From the NCBI RefSeq assembly GCF_023515995.1, contig NZ_CP097320.1:372001-436000 (forward strand): a stretch of DNA of 64,000 nt, given 5' to 3'. Under the pieces are notes generated by a model. The model saw only the letters and a program-made list of their open reading frames with translations, had not been told where the DNA came from and did not search any database. The position numbers and the translations under genes were made by a program. The DNA is from Candidatus Mycobacterium methanotrophicum. GTDB taxonomy: Bacteria; Actinomycetota; Actinomycetes; Mycobacteriales; Mycobacteriaceae. Shown here one piece after another: positions 7,736-18,845 of the stretch. Every line of letters starts with the position of its first letter. Positions within the stretch are counted from its first letter, which is position 1.

Positions 7736-9326
7736 GCACCATCCGGTCACCGTGATCCGCTGCTGCGATGAAGGCGTCATCGAGCTCCCCGTAGGTTTGA
7801 GCCCGAAACGTCAGGTGATTGGTCACACCAAGGGCGCTGGGAATGTCGGCCCAATTCCAGCCCACAATGTCGTTGTAGGGTGCGTCTTTCCCGTGAATCA
7901 GCCGCTCGATGGTGTAGCCGTCGTTGTTGACCACCACGATGACCGGCGACAGCCCTTCCCGCGAGAAGGCGCCGAGCTCCGGGACCGTCAACTGCGCGGC
8001 GCCGTCGCCGATCAGCAACACCGGCCTGCGGTCCCGGGCCGCCAGCCCCGCGCCGAGTGTGGCGGGCAGCGTGTATCCGATTGAACCCCATAACGGTTGG
8101 CCGATGAAGGTTACGCCGCGGGGCAGACGGTGGGTGGCCATGCCGTAGTACGAGGTGCCCTGATCTGCCAGCACCACATTGCCGGGTGTGAGCGCTTCGC
8201 AAAACCGGTCCCACAACAGTTTTTGGCTAAGCGGCTCGTGGCGGCCCGGGGATTGCAGCGGCACGTCGTCGGACGTCGCTGCGACCGCCGGCGAGGTGAT
8301 CCCACGCCGGACGAGAATCGAGGTCAGTGCCTCCAGCGCGGCTTCCATCTCCAGCGGCGCGAACACCGCAGTGCCCACGGTGCTCTGCTCCACTCCAACG
8401 TCGATGGTCCTGAGCGGATCGATGCGTTGGCTGAAAAATCCGCTGACCATGTCGGTGAACACAACTCCGGCCGTTACCAGCACCGGCGCCTCTTCGATCG
8501 CCCGGCGCACCGGTTCGGCGCTGGCCGCTCCGGCATAGATGCCCAAGAAGGTCGGCGCGCTCTCATCGACGAGGCTCTTGCCCCACATCAACGTGGCGTG
8601 CGGCACCACGTCGGCGGCCAACAGCGCCTCGAGCTGCTTGACGGCGTTCAAGCGATGGACCAAAAGGTCCGCCAGCACGGTTAACTGGTGGTCGGCGATG
8701 AGTTCGGTTGCGGCTTCGATAAACAAAGCAAGTGCCCGTGGGCTGGTACCGCCGGTGTAGTGTGGCAACGGGGCTGCAGGGCGCTCGGTTTCGAAGCGTG
8801 CCACGTCGATGGGCAGCAGCAGATACCCGGGCCGCCGCTGCTCCCGCACCTCGGACAGCACTCGGTCGATTTCCCGGGTGGCCGTTGCCGGCATGAGATT
8901 TGCTTGGGCACAGGTGATTTCCCGACTTATCCGGAAGAAGTGCTCGAAATCGCCATCGCCCAGCGAGTGATGCAGAGCCCGGCGGGTGCCCTGTGCGTCT
9001 TTCGAAGGTCCTCCGACGATGTGGACCACCGGCACGTGCTCGGCGTAGCTTCCGGCGATCGCGTTGGCCGCTGATAGCTCACCCACGCCGAATGTGGTTA
9101 CCACAGCTGACATCCCACGGAGCCGTCCGTACCCGTCGGCGGCGTAGCCGGCATTGAGTTCGTTGGCGTTTCCGACCCACCGGATGTCCGGATGGTCGAC
9201 AATGTGGTCCAGGAACTCGAGGTTGTAGTCGCCGGGCACGCCGAAGACCTCGGTAACTCCGAGTTCTACCAGGCGGTCGAGCAGGTAGTCACCAACTGTG
9301 TAGGCGTATTCACTAGGAACAGTCAC
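7644..9326 (-). CDS. kdc: Alpha-keto-acid decarboxylase
   Basis: 560-residue thiamine diphosphate enzyme, the length of the M. tuberculosis homolog Rv0853c. It decarboxylates branched-chain or aromatic 2-keto acids to aldehydes in the cytoplasm. Visible motifs are [13 protein letters not shown], the activating Glu in [15 protein letters not shown], the family HH in [12 protein letters not shown], and the ThDP/Mg motif GDGAAQLT followed by VVNNDGYT. The ATG at 9326 gives the expected N-terminus. It is intact although genes on both sides are decayed. Confidence 0.93.
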   Translation of the reverse strand: MTVPSEYAYTVGDYLLDRLVELGVTEVFGVPGDYNLEFLDHIVDHPDIRWVGNANELNAGYAADGYGRLRGMSAVVTTFGVGELSAANAIAGSYAEHVPVVHIVGGPSKDAQGTRRALHHSLGDGDFEHFFRISREITCAQANLMPATATREIDRVLSEVREQRRPGYLLLPIDVARFETERPAAPLPHYTGGTSPRALALFIEAATELIADHQLTVLADLLVHRLNAVKQLEALLAADVVPHATLMWGKSLVDESAPTFLGIYAGAASAEPVRRAIEEAPVLVTAGVVFTDMVSGFFSQRIDPLRTIDVGVEQSTVGTAVFAPLEMEAALEALTSILVRRGITSPAVAATSDDVPLQSPGRHEPLSQKLLWDRFCEALTPGNVVLADQGTSYYGMATHRLPRGVTFIGQPLWGSIGYTLPATLGAGLAARDRRPVLLIGDGAAQLTVPELGAFSREGLSPVIVVVNNDGYTIERLIHGKDAPYNDIVGWNWADIPSALGVTNHLTFRAQTYGELDDAFIAAADHGDRMVLIEAVVPRLDAPNLLTELARPTSPDGSTRR

Positions 9327-9394
9327 GACGACGACGGTACGCGTGTGCGGTCGAAAGCGCCGTCCGCGCGGCGCCGCCTCGCTATCGTCCGGAC

Positions 9395-9701
9395 ATGGCA
9401 GTCAATGAAACCCGCGAAATAGTCATCGAGGCGACCCCGGCGGAGCTCCTCGACGTCATCGCCGATGTGGAGTCGCTGACCGAGTGGTCGCCGCCGCATC
9501 AGAGCTCCGAGGTCCTGGACAGACACGAAGATGGACGGCCGAGCAAAGCCAAGATGAAGATAAAGGCGGCCGGGCTCACCGACGAGCAAGTCGTGGCCTA
9601 CACGTGGCTTCGTCCTGAAACGCGCCACCAAAGGGACGATCGACACGGGGACCGAGGGCTTACGCCAGCGGGTGCTCGCGGTGAAGAAAGGTCACGCTTG
9701 A
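9395..9701 (+). pseudogene. SRPBCC protein remnant (Rv0854-like), internal deletion
   Basis: The first about 68 codons give a START-like (polyketide cyclase family) N-terminus, [19 protein letters not shown] up to AGLTDEQVVAYTW. The next recognisable part is the C-terminal helix in another frame, FVLKRATKGTIDTGTEGL then [12 protein letters not shown] and a stop at 9699. The middle of the lipid-binding cavity, roughly 60 residues, is gone. Position beside kdc matches Rv0854. Confidence 0.7.
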
Positions 9702-9703
9702 CA

Positions 9704-9880
9704 GAGACACGGCCCCGGGTGCGGGCGGCGCTCCGTTCTATCGCTGCGATGAAACCGCGGACGGCAAGTACATGGCCGTGGGCGCAATCGAGCCGCAATT
9801 CTTCGCCGAGTTGCTCGCCGGACTGGGATTGTCCGCCGCTGAAGTGCCGGGCCAACTCGATAACGCTTCGTACGCCCGTT
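9704..9880 (+). pseudogene. far: Alpha-methylacyl-CoA racemase remnant (far-like)
   Basis: About 50 codons of a CaiB/BaiF-type CoA transferase-racemase survive: [20 protein letters not shown] then [20 protein letters not shown]. This is the region where such enzymes place GG(A/N)APFY before the conserved AVGAIEPQF strand. Both ends of the gene are missing. In M. tuberculosis the gene between Rv0854 and Rv0856 is far (Rv0855), so position supports the call. Confidence 0.7.
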
Positions 9881-9909
9881 TACCGGGTCGTCTTGCCAGC
9901 TTTGGCGTG

Positions 9910-10094
9910 GTGGCCGTACGAGCATCGCGCGAGATCCTCATCGACGCGCCGCCGGAGGTGATCCTGGAGGCGCTGGCCGACGTCGGCTCCGTGCCGTCCT
10001 GGTGGTCGTCGGCACACAAACGATCCTCAGCGCCGCAACCGAGGGGCTGCGACGACGGGTCATGGCCGCTATCGGCTCAGATCGTTCGCAGTAG
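9910..10094 (+). pseudogene. SRPBCC protein remnant (Rv0856/Rv0857-like), internal deletion
   Basis: A GTG at 9910 opens [20 protein letters not shown] followed by [18 protein letters not shown], a typical START-like N-terminus. This is joined out of frame to a C-terminal helix, [20 protein letters not shown], that ends at the TAG at 10092. The central part is missing. The tail overlaps the 3' end of convergent dapC by 18 bases. It is the third START/racemase gene in a row reduced to its ends or to a fragment. Confidence 0.65.
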
Positions 10095-11249
10095 TGCCAG
10101 TCGGCGGACCGCCTCGTCGAGGGTGTCGTCTCGCTTGCAGAAGGTGAACCTCACCAAGTGATTCCACTGCGACCGCCCCGGGGCAGCGGGATCGCAGAAC
10201 GCCGACATCGGGATTGCGGCGACGCCGACCTTTTCCGGCAGCGCGGCGCAGAACGCCGTGCTGTCGTCGTAACCCAACGGACGCGGATCGGCACACAAGA
10301 AGAAGGTGCCCGCGCTGTCGTGCATCCGAAAGCCGATCTCGGCCAATCCGCGTGCCAGCCGATCCCGCTTGTCCTGCAACGAAGTTCGCAGCGTGTCCAC
10401 CCAGCTTCCTTCGGTGTTCAGCGCGTGCGCCACCGCCGGCTGAAACGGTGCACCCCCGACGTAACTCAGATACTGTTTGGCCGCTCGCAGACCGAGGATG
10501 AGTTCGGCTGGCCCGCAAGCCCATCCGATCTTCCAGCCGGTGCAGTTGAACATCTTCGCGGCGCTCGAGATCGTGATGGTGCGCTCGGCCATCCCGTCGA
10601 AACCGGCGAGAGGCAGGTGGCGGCGACCGTCATACACCAGATGCTCGTAGACCTCGTCGGTGATGACGAGCAAGTCGGCTTGGATCGCGACGTCTGCGAT
10701 GGCGGCCAGCTCGGCCTCGCTGAGGACGGTGCCGGTCGGGTTGTGCGGCGAGTTCAGGATCAACGCCGTGGTGCGCGGCGTCACCGCGCGCCGCAACGCG
10801 TCGACGTCGAGCACGAAGCCGCGACCGTCGGGTACCAACGGCACGACGATCCGCTGCGCGCCGGCCATCGCCACCACGGGGGAGTAGGAGTCGTAGAACG
10901 GCTGGATCAAGATCACCTCGGCGCCGGGCTCGACCAGGCCGATCACCGCGGCCGCGATGGCCTCGGTGGCCCCGACCGTCACCAGGATTTCGGTGTCCGG
11001 GTCGTAGTCGGCGCCGAACTGCCGCTTGCGCTGCGCGGCGATCGCCTCACGCAACGCCGCGACGCCGATTCCCGGCGGGTACTGGTTGACGCCCTCGGCG
11101 ATGGCGTGCTGGGCGGCCTTGAGCATCGCCGGTGGCCCGTCCTCGTCGGGGAAGCCCTGCCCGAGGTTCACCGCGCCGACCCGGGCCGCCAGCGCCGACA
11201 TCTCGGCGAACACCGTGGTCGCATAGGGCTGCAGTCGCGACACCGTCAT
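10077..11249 (-). CDS. dapC: N-succinyldiaminopimelate aminotransferase (DapC-like)
   Basis: 390-residue fold-type I PLP aminotransferase. DapC converts N-succinyl-2-amino-6-ketopimelate in lysine/diaminopimelate synthesis. The PLP lysine lies in [16 protein letters not shown], and the ring-stacking region NSPHNPTG and C-terminal Arg region are present. The ATG at 11249 ([18 protein letters not shown]) is preferred over an upstream start that would add 23 low-complexity residues. Gene order (Rv0858c before fadA) supports dapC; related enzymes such as kynurenine aminotransferase look similar. Confidence 0.85.
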   Translation of the reverse strand: MTVSRLQPYATTVFAEMSALAARVGAVNLGQGFPDEDGPPAMLKAAQHAIAEGVNQYPPGIGVAALREAIAAQRKRQFGADYDPDTEILVTVGATEAIAAAVIGLVEPGAEVILIQPFYDSYSPVVAMAGAQRIVVPLVPDGRGFVLDVDALRRAVTPRTTALILNSPHNPTGTVLSEAELAAIADVAIQADLLVITDEVYEHLVYDGRRHLPLAGFDGMAERTITISSAAKMFNCTGWKIGWACGPAELILGLRAAKQYLSYVGGAPFQPAVAHALNTEGSWVDTLRTSLQDKRDRLARGLAEIGFRMHDSAGTFFLCADPRPLGYDDSTAFCAALPEKVGVAAIPMSAFCDPAAPGRSQWNHLVRFTFCKRDDTLDEAVRRLALLRTI

Positions 11250-11276
11250 GGGTGACGAGCTTAAGGCGCAGGGCTC

Positions 11277-11300
11277 GAGTGTGCGGCCAGCCGCACACTC
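11277..11300. repeat. Perfect 10-bp inverted repeat, dapC/fadA intergenic region
   Basis: GAGTGTGCGG, a 4-base loop (CCAG) and CCGCACACTC form a perfect hairpin 28 bases upstream of the dapC start and over 100 bases upstream of fadA. It lies between divergent genes, so it is more likely a regulator site, an mRNA 5' structure or a dispersed palindrome than a terminator. There is no T-run. Confidence 0.6.
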
Positions 11301-11412
11301 GGCGCCAACGCGGCCCAACCAACAGGTTGATCGGCCCCCTGTTAGAGTGGCCGACAGGGACTAGCGTCCCGAGGACAGATCCGAAAACGACATGTTGAAG
11401 AGGAATCACCCA

Positions 11413-12624
<1,212 letters not shown>

Positions 12625-12628
12625 CACC

Positions 12629-14773
12629 ATGGCAGAGAACACCATTGCGTGGGACAAGGACGCCGACGGCATCGTCACGCTGACGTTGGATGACCCGACC
12701 GGGTCGGCCAACGTGATGAACGCGCACTACCAGCAGTCGATGCACAACGCCGTCGAACGCCTTGCTGCGGAGAAGGATTCAATCACCGGCGTGGTCATCA
12801 CCAGCGCGAAGAAGACCTTCTTCGCCGGCGGCGATCTCAAGAGCATGATCAAACTCGGCCCGGAGAATGCCGGCGAGGCGTTCGACACCGTCGAGTCGAT
12901 CAAGCGTGACCTGCGCGCCCTGGAGACGCTGGGCAAGCCGGTGGTGGCCGCGATCAACGGTGCAGCGCTCGGCGGTGGCCTGGAGATCGCATTGGCGTGT
13001 CACCACCGGATCGCCGCCGACGTCAAGGGTCTGGTCGTCGGGCTGCCCGAGGTGACGCTGGGCCTGCTGCCGGGTGGCGGCGGCGTGACCCGCACCGTGC
13101 GGATGTTCGGCATCCAGAACGCGTTCATGAACATCCTGTCCCAGGGCACCCGGTTCAAGCCGGACAAGGCCAAGGAGATCGGGCTGGTCGACGAACTCGT
13201 CGGCTCGGTCGAGGAACTGGTTCCGAGGGCGAAGGCTTGGATAAAGGCCAACCCCGGCTCGCACACTCAGCCGTGGGACGCCAAGGGCTACAAGATACCC
13301 GGCGGCACCCCGTCCAGCCCCGCGCTGGCCGGCATCCTGCCGTCGTTCGCGGCGCTGCTGAAAAAGCAACTCAAGGGCGCGCCGATGCCGGCGCCGCGGG
13401 CCATCCTGGACGCGGCCGTCGAGGGCGCGCAGGTGGACTTCGACACCGCCAGCCGCATCGAGAGCCGGTATTTCACCTCGCTGGTCACCGGCCAGGTCGC
13501 CAAGAACATGATCCAGGCGTTCTTCTTTGACCTGCAGCACATCAACGGCGGCGGCTCGCGGCCCGACGGAATCGAACCGGTCAAGATCAGCAAGATCGGT
13601 GTGCTGGGCGCGGGCATGATGGGCGCCGGCATCGCTTACGTGTCGGCTAAGGCCGGGTTCGACGTGGTGCTCAAGGATGTCAGCATCGAGGCCGCGGAGA
13701 AGGGCAAGGGTTACTCGGAAAAGCTTGAGGCCAAAGCGCTTCAACGTGGCAAGACCACCGAGGCGAAGAGCAAGGCGCTGCTGGACCGCATCACGCCATC
13801 TGCTGACCCCGCCGACTTCAAGGGCGTCGACTTCGTCGTCGAGGCGGTCTTTGAGAACCAGGAACTCAAGCACCAGGTGTTCGGCGAGATCGAGGACGTC
13901 GTCGAGCCTAACGCGCTGCTCGGGTCGAACACGTCGACCTTGCCGATCACCGGTCTGGCGACGGGGGTCAAGCGCCAAGAGAACTTCATCGGAATCCACT
14001 TCTTCTCACCGGTCGACAAGATGCCGCTCGTCGAAATCATCAAGGGCCGCAAGACTTCTGATGAAGCGCTGGCCCGCGCGTTCGACTACACGCTGGCCAT
14101 CGGCAAGACCCCGATCGTCGTCAACGACAGCCGCGGCTTCTTCACCAGCCGGGTCATCGGCACGTTCATCAACGAGGCGCTGGCGATGCTGGGCGAGGGC
14201 GTGGAGCCGGCCAGTATCGAACGCGCGGGTTCGCAGGCCGGCTATCCGGCGCCGCCGCTGCAACTCTCCGACGAGCTCAACCTGGAGCTGATGCACAAGA
14301 TCGCCGCCGCCACCCGCAAGGGTGTCGAGGATGCCGGCGGCACATACGTGCCGCACCCGGCAGAAGCCGTCATCGAGAAGATGATCGAGATCGGCCGGCC
14401 CAGCCGGTTGAAGGGAGCGGGTTTCTACGAATACGTCGACGGCAAGCGCACCCGGCTGTGGCCGGGCCTGCGCGAGACGTTCAAATCCGGTTCGTCGGCG
14501 CCGCCGCTACAGGACATGATCGACCGGATGCTCTTCGCCGAGGCGCTGGAAACCCAGAAGTGCCTCGACGAAGGCGTTCTCACGTCGACCGCCGACGCCA
14601 ACATCGGGTCGATCATGGGCATCGGTTTCCCGCCGTGGACCGGGGGCAGCGCGCAGTACATCGTCGGCTACTCCGGCGCGGGCGGTACCGGTAAGGACGC
14701 GTTCGTCGCCCGGGCGCGCGAGCTGGCGGCCCGCTACGGTGACCGGTTCCTACCGCCGGACTCGTTGACGTGA
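12629..14773 (+). CDS. fadB: Trifunctional enzyme alpha subunit (hydratase/3-hydroxyacyl-CoA dehydrogenase)
   Basis: 714-residue two-domain protein. Residues 1-300 are a crotonase-type enoyl-CoA hydratase (FFAGGDLKSM; INGAALGGGLEIALACHH). From about 320 a Rossmann 3-hydroxyacyl-CoA dehydrogenase domain begins (GVLGAGMMGAGIAYVSAKAG), with catalytic His in FIGIHFFSPVDKMPL. With FadA it forms the membrane-peripheral fatty-acid oxidation complex. The length matches the mycobacterial family. A strong inverted repeat follows 5 bases after the stop. Confidence 0.95.
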   Translation: MAENTIAWDKDADGIVTLTLDDPTGSANVMNAHYQQSMHNAVERLAAEKDSITGVVITSAKKTFFAGGDLKSMIKLGPENAGEAFDTVESIKRDLRALETLGKPVVAAINGAALGGGLEIALACHHRIAADVKGLVVGLPEVTLGLLPGGGGVTRTVRMFGIQNAFMNILSQGTRFKPDKAKEIGLVDELVGSVEELVPRAKAWIKANPGSHTQPWDAKGYKIPGGTPSSPALAGILPSFAALLKKQLKGAPMPAPRAILDAAVEGAQVDFDTASRIESRYFTSLVTGQVAKNMIQAFFFDLQHINGGGSRPDGIEPVKISKIGVLGAGMMGAGIAYVSAKAGFDVVLKDVSIEAAEKGKGYSEKLEAKALQRGKTTEAKSKALLDRITPSADPADFKGVDFVVEAVFENQELKHQVFGEIEDVVEPNALLGSNTSTLPITGLATGVKRQENFIGIHFFSPVDKMPLVEIIKGRKTSDEALARAFDYTLAIGKTPIVVNDSRGFFTSRVIGTFINEALAMLGEGVEPASIERAGSQAGYPAPPLQLSDELNLELMHKIAAATRKGVEDAGGTYVPHPAEAVIEKMIEIGRPSRLKGAGFYEYVDGKRTRLWPGLRETFKSGSSAPPLQDMIDRMLFAEALETQKCLDEGVLTSTADANIGSIMGIGFPPWTGGSAQYIVGYSGAGGTGKDAFVARARELAARYGDRFLPPDSLT

Positions 14774-14777
14774 GCCC

Positions 14778-14841
14778 GCGCGAGCAGACGCAGAATCGCA
14801 TTGCGCGGGCATTCCGCGTGCGATTCTGCGTCTGCTCGCGC
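14778..14841. terminator. 23-bp perfect inverted repeat after fadB (dispersed repeat, likely terminator)
   Basis: Arms at 14778-14800 and 14819-14841 are perfect complements (core GAGCAGACGCAGAATCGC) with an 18-base loop, starting 5 bases after the fadB stop. It lacks a T-run, as is usual for mycobacterial terminators. The same core recurs after gltA2 at 47543-47608, so it is a member of a dispersed repeat family. Confidence 0.75.
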
Positions 14842-14856
14842 GCTGCGGCTGGCGCG

Positions 14857-15264
14857 GTCGACAGGTTGCCTAACGCTGCTGATCCCACTACCGACATGGG
14901 GTGCAACACCACCGAACATCTGCTTGCCGACATCGAAGTTCTCCGTGAGCATTTGGACGTTGGTCAATGGCTGCTCTACGGGGGATCGTGGGCATCGACG
15001 CTGATCCTCGCCTACGCACAACGCCACCCTGAACGCGTTACCGGCATCATCCTGGTCGAAGTCACGATGAGCCGGCCACAAGAGATCGACTGGCTCTACC
15101 GCGGCCTCCGTGTGCTGCTGCCTATCGAATGGGAACGATTCCGCGCTGGCGTACCTGTCGATGACCGCGACGGCAACCTCGTCGAGGCGTATCGGCGGCT
15201 GGTGCAAAGCCCTGATCTCGCCACTCGCGAGCAGGCCGCCCGCCCACAATGCCTGGCTCGATGA
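14857..15264 (+). pseudogene. Prolyl aminopeptidase remnant
   Basis: An alpha/beta-hydrolase segment is readable from about 14857: ADPTTDMGCNTTEHLLADIE, then LREHLDVGQWLLYGGSWAST, which carries the GGSWAS nucleophile elbow of proline iminopeptidases. It continues to YRRLVQSPDLATREQAA and a stop at 15262. Both the N-terminal strands and the cap and C-terminal Asp/His are missing, so it is inactive. It starts inside sequence adjoining the fadB terminator and has no credible start codon. Confidence 0.7.
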
Positions 15265-15316
15265 CGGACAACTATTGCGACCCTCACAGCCCTGCTCACG
15301 GCGGCCAACACCGATC

Positions 15317-15655
15317 ATGACATCGTGGCGACTCCCGTCCGCCGCCACGGATCCGATCTGCCCGGGCTCCCATTTGCCAGCATCAACGGGTGCCGCGGGG
15401 TCGGCGCGAGACGCGCCCGAGGCACTCGCCGGCGCAGATTCGGCGTCGGGAATTTTCGGCGATTTCGCCGAAGCGCAGCAATTCCACCGTGCTGTCAGCG
15501 GCGTCCACCAGCAGCATCGCGACCAGTTGGGCGCACACCACAAGACGCTGAACGGGGTGTGGGCCCAAGCGGTCAATGCCGCGCAGGTGTTGACCGGCGC
15601 CGACGAGTCGGTGGCCGATGCTGTTGGGGTTCTCCCAAAAAGTGGACATGGTTAA
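15317..15655 (+). CDS. DUF2563-like small protein, N-terminus degenerate
   Basis: The C-terminal half of this 112-codon frame (SGIFGDFAEAQQFHRAVSGV, then HQQHRDQLGAHHKTLNGVWA) matches the pattern of DUF2563, a mycobacterial family of about 100-residue helical proteins reminiscent of WXG100/Esp proteins. The N-terminal part does not read like the family, so the real start may be lost. It overlaps the next ORF by 8 bases. It may be a functional variant or a remnant; I lean to remnant. Confidence 0.4.
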   Translation: MTSWRLPSAATDPICPGSHLPASTGAAGSARDAPEALAGADSASGIFGDFAEAQQFHRAVSGVHQQHRDQLGAHHKTLNGVWAQAVNAAQVLTGADESVADAVGVLPKSGHG

Positions 15656-15932
15656 CTTGCTTCCGTGGTGGCGGCCTTGGCGCCAAGTGACCGTCACCAA
15701 AGCCAACCCTCGCGCGCTCACCGAGCTGGGCCGCCGCGGCGCCATCATCGACACGATCGAGATGCCGACCCGGTTTCACGCTGTGGCGCTCACCCACACC
15801 GTGATGGTCCGCCAGCAAGCATGGCGGGTGTATCCGGCCGCAGACCAGCTGGCGACCGGCCGCACCCAGGTGTGGATGACCGACGCCCCACCGCTCAACC
15901 TCGCCGCCCTGGCCGCTAGCGTGTTCTCGTGA
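15648..15932 (+). CDS. Hypothetical protein
   Basis: 94-residue ORF beginning MVNLLPWWRPWRQVTVTKAN and ending in an Ala/Leu-rich helix. Codon usage looks genuine (ALTELGRRGAIIDTIEMP, HAVALTHTVMVRQQAWRVYP). The start region lacks a ribosome site and overlaps the DUF2563-like frame, which suggests coupling. No family is recognised. Confidence 0.5.
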   Translation: MVNLLPWWRPWRQVTVTKANPRALTELGRRGAIIDTIEMPTRFHAVALTHTVMVRQQAWRVYPAADQLATGRTQVWMTDAPPLNLAALAASVFS

Positions 15933-16049
15933 GCGACAAGCTGGTATGCGTGTTGGTGAAAGGCGGCGCGAAAGCCTCGACCTCTCTTTACGCTTGCTAA
16001 CTAACTTGTGGACCGTGGATACCGGGCAACCAACTGCAGGAACTTCATC

Positions 16050-16991
16050 ATGACGCGAAGCGATAACGACACGTGGGATCTGGCATCGAGCGTGGGGGCC
16101 ACCGCCACGATGGTGGCCGCGGGCAGGGCCCGCGCGAGCAGGAGCGATAACCGGCTTATCGCGGACCGTTTCGCTGAGCCGCTGGTCCGAGCGGTCGGCG
16201 TTGACTTTTTCACACGCTGGGCGACCGGTGAGCTGGATCCGGCTGAGGTCGACGTTGCCGACGCGCCGTGGGGCATGCAACGGATGACTGACTCGATGAC
16301 GGCGCGGACCCACTACTTCGACAGATTCTTTGCCGAGGCGACAGCGGCTGGTATCCGCCAGGCCGTGATCTTGGCTTCCGGACTAGACGCGCGCGCCTAC
16401 CGCCTGTCCTGGCCGTCGGATATGACGCTGTTCGAGATCGACCAACCCAAAGTGCTCGAATTCAAGAGCGCCACGCTCGCGGCGCTAGGCGCCCAGCCGA
16501 CGGTTGAGCTGCGGATGGCGCCGGTCGATCTGCGATACGACTGGCCCGCGGCGCTTCGCCAGGCCGGGTTTGACCCCGCCAAACCCACCGCATGGAGCGC
16601 CGAGGGCTTGCTGGCGTTCCTGCCGCCGCCAGCCCAGGATCGCCTGCTGGACACCATCACCGCGCTCAGCAGCGATAGCAGCCGATTCGTCGCCGACATC
16701 TTTTGGAACTCCCCAGATGGCCGGGAAGCGTTGACGGCAGCAGCCCGCAAGTGGTATGAGCATGGCCTCGACGTCAGCCTCGACGACCTGGGCTATCCCG
16801 GTCACCGCAACGATGTCGCCGACTATCTGACCGGGCTGGGCTGGCGCGTGGTGAATCGCATCCTTATCAGCCAGGTGTTGGCCGACAACGCATTACCAGT
16901 GCCCTCCGTCAACGGCGAGCGGGGGCCCGCGCCGGACAACTACTACTGCACCGCGATTTTGCCTGAAACCTCAGCCCGCAGCCGCAAGTGA
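16050..16991 (+). CDS. SAM-dependent methyltransferase (LCM family)
   Basis: 313-residue class I methyltransferase of the leucine carboxyl methyltransferase-like family expanded in mycobacteria. Family hallmarks are [20 protein letters not shown] near the start, the SAM-binding [28 protein letters not shown], and [19 protein letters not shown]. The ATG at 16050 is chosen because the family signature starts 7 residues later; the frame is open 14 codons upstream. Members often have unknown substrates. It stands alone in the accessory island. Confidence 0.9.
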   Translation: MTRSDNDTWDLASSVGATATMVAAGRARASRSDNRLIADRFAEPLVRAVGVDFFTRWATGELDPAEVDVADAPWGMQRMTDSMTARTHYFDRFFAEATAAGIRQAVILASGLDARAYRLSWPSDMTLFEIDQPKVLEFKSATLAALGAQPTVELRMAPVDLRYDWPAALRQAGFDPAKPTAWSAEGLLAFLPPPAQDRLLDTITALSSDSSRFVADIFWNSPDGREALTAAARKWYEHGLDVSLDDLGYPGHRNDVADYLTGLGWRVVNRILISQVLADNALPVPSVNGERGPAPDNYYCTAILPETSARSRK

Positions 16992-17276
16992 CGTTCGGCA
17001 TGCCGGAGATCGGTCGGCGCGCAAAGTGCCGCTGGGCGATCAGCTCTCGGCCCGGCCCAACACACGAGCCACTCGGACGCACTCACCAGTCAGTCGACCC
17101 CGCTATACCCGAACACATATTCGATTAGCGGGCGCGGTCGAAGGACAGCTCCCACACCGTGCCCGTGTTGCGGCAGTTAGGAGACGACCAGGTAGTCGCG
17201 CAGCTGTCCCTTCGTGCCGCCGCCGACAGCCCGCGGCGACCCCGTTCCCGGCCGCAGCCGGCGTCGTCGGGTCACT

Positions 17277-18320
17277 TCACTTCGAAGGAGGCAGCCGCCA
17301 GCGCGAATGCCGGAACTGGTCGAGGTATTCGGTCCAGTCCCAGCTCGACAGGAACTCCTGGGCAGCCGCATAGCCCTTCTCGTAGAACTCTTCGAGACGC
17401 TTTCTGGGGATATCGAAGTCGAGCAGACCCACGTCGCTCGATTCGACCTCGATCGTTCGGGCACGGACCCACGGCCGGCTCAGCTGGGTCTGGTCATGGC
17501 CCACCAGCATGGTGGTGAGCAGGCTTTCCAATAAAGACGTCTGTTCGAAAAGACGCAGCGGTTTCAGCGCGGGCATAACTTCCTCGACGCCCTCGTTGAG
17601 CCTCGGTATCACCGTGACCCCGAACGAGGGCCAGCGCGGCGGTCTGCCGTCCGACCGGTCGAAGGAGTCGATCGGAAAGTTCGTCAACACGCCGCCATCG
17701 ACCAGGGTGGAGGTGCGCCCGGTGGCGCTGGTCAAGCTGACCGGGGGATAGAAGAACGGGATCGCCATCGAGGCGCGAACCGCGTCGGCGACCAGCTGCT
17801 CATCGGGGTCCAACCCGTAGGTCCGCCGGTAGTGCCATGGCAGTCGCACCAGCTGCGCGATCGTCACGTCGGCGACGGTGACCGCTAGCCTGTAGCGCCG
17901 CTCCTCGGGCAGGTGGTCCTCGTTGAGGGCCAGGTCGCCGAAGGTGGTCACACCCAGGTTCTTCAGCTCGCTGCGTATCCAGTCGTAGGCGAAGTCGCCG
18001 CGGTACATGCTCCCGCTCCGTAGCAGCCCCCACGCAGGGCCGAGGAAGGGGACAGGGGCGGCGTCGCGCCATTTGCGCAACGGCACCGACAACGCGAGTT
18101 GCCTGACTTCCTCGCCGCTCAGCTGGTCACCTTGGGACGCAGCCGCGAGGATCGCCGCAACCACCGAGCCGGCCGACACGCCGGATGCTCTCTTGAACGT
18201 GTATCCGGCGTCCATCAGCGCGACGACGGCGCCCACCAGGCCGATGAACTTCACCCCGCCACCCGACAGCACGACGTCCGCGAACTTCGGCTGCTGGTCG
18301 GTGGATAGATCGTCTGCCAC
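17277..18320 (-). CDS. Patatin-like phospholipase
   Basis: 347-residue patatin-domain lipid acyl hydrolase with a Ser-Asp dyad. The oxyanion loop SGGGVKFIG is at residues 19-27, the nucleophile in GVSAGS, and the catalytic Asp in VDGGVLTNFP. There is no signal peptide, so it is probably cytoplasmic or membrane-peripheral. The ATG at 18320 follows an AGGAGAAC ribosome site. It stands alone between remnants. Confidence 0.9.
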   Translation of the reverse strand: MADDLSTDQQPKFADVVLSGGGVKFIGLVGAVVALMDAGYTFKRASGVSAGSVVAAILAAASQGDQLSGEEVRQLALSVPLRKWRDAAPVPFLGPAWGLLRSGSMYRGDFAYDWIRSELKNLGVTTFGDLALNEDHLPEERRYRLAVTVADVTIAQLVRLPWHYRRTYGLDPDEQLVADAVRASMAIPFFYPPVSLTSATGRTSTLVDGGVLTNFPIDSFDRSDGRPPRWPSFGVTVIPRLNEGVEEVMPALKPLRLFEQTSLLESLLTTMLVGHDQTQLSRPWVRARTIEVESSDVGLLDFDIPRKRLEEFYEKGYAAAQEFLSSWDWTEYLDQFRHSRWRLPPSK

Positions 18321-18744
18321 GATGTTCTCCTGTTGGTGAGGAGCTTAGCCACGATCCATGGATGGGCCGGTGACTTGATCGACGTGTGAACAGTGGAAAT
18401 GCTTTGTGACCTGGGACAATAGCGATTGTCCATGTTATTTTGCGGCGAGCACCGGCGACAAGGCGCGCCACCGGCGCGCCGATCAGCGGTCCGGCGGCGT
18501 TGGCCGCGATTGACATGCCATAGTTTTACTGGATCACGTCGATTATCGGCGCCGATACGCCCGCGCAAGCGGGCCACAGGGAAAAGTGTTGATGTGGACC
18601 CGTGGCGGCGATGAAGTCATGGCCCGATTCTCGATGACGTCGCAGCAAGTGACCTGGTGTCAACAACGGCAGCCCTATTACCCCGGTGCCTGCGGACGGC
18701 GCCTGGCGGGAGCGCATGGCGGAAGGCTTGCCCGAGAGGGGCCT

Positions 18745-18845
18745 GCCAGCGAGAGCACCGGTGCCGGCGATGGTGGGCTTCATGGCGGTGCGGACGGTGT
18801 TTGTTCGACGAGTTCTTCCAGTGCAGACTCCAGATTCCCGGGCCG
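18745..18845 (+). pseudogene. Methyltransferase mid-region scrap (plus strand)
   Basis: The plus strand reads PVPAMVGFMAVRT and then, after a one-base shift, LFDEFFQC. This resembles the MVxxxAVRTxFFDEFF segment just before the SAM-binding strand of LCM-family methyltransferases. Nothing recognisable follows. It is adjacent to an N-terminal scrap of the same family on the opposite strand. Confidence 0.4.

Noticed and set aside
10158..11255. 365-codon open frame antisense to dapC
   Set aside because: Same type of shadow; Arg/Asp/Gly/His-rich with no motif, fully overlapping a certain aminotransferase.
12779..13999. 406-codon open frame antisense to fadB
   Set aside because: Antisense shadow with repetitive Asp/Val/Arg/His composition and no ribosome site.
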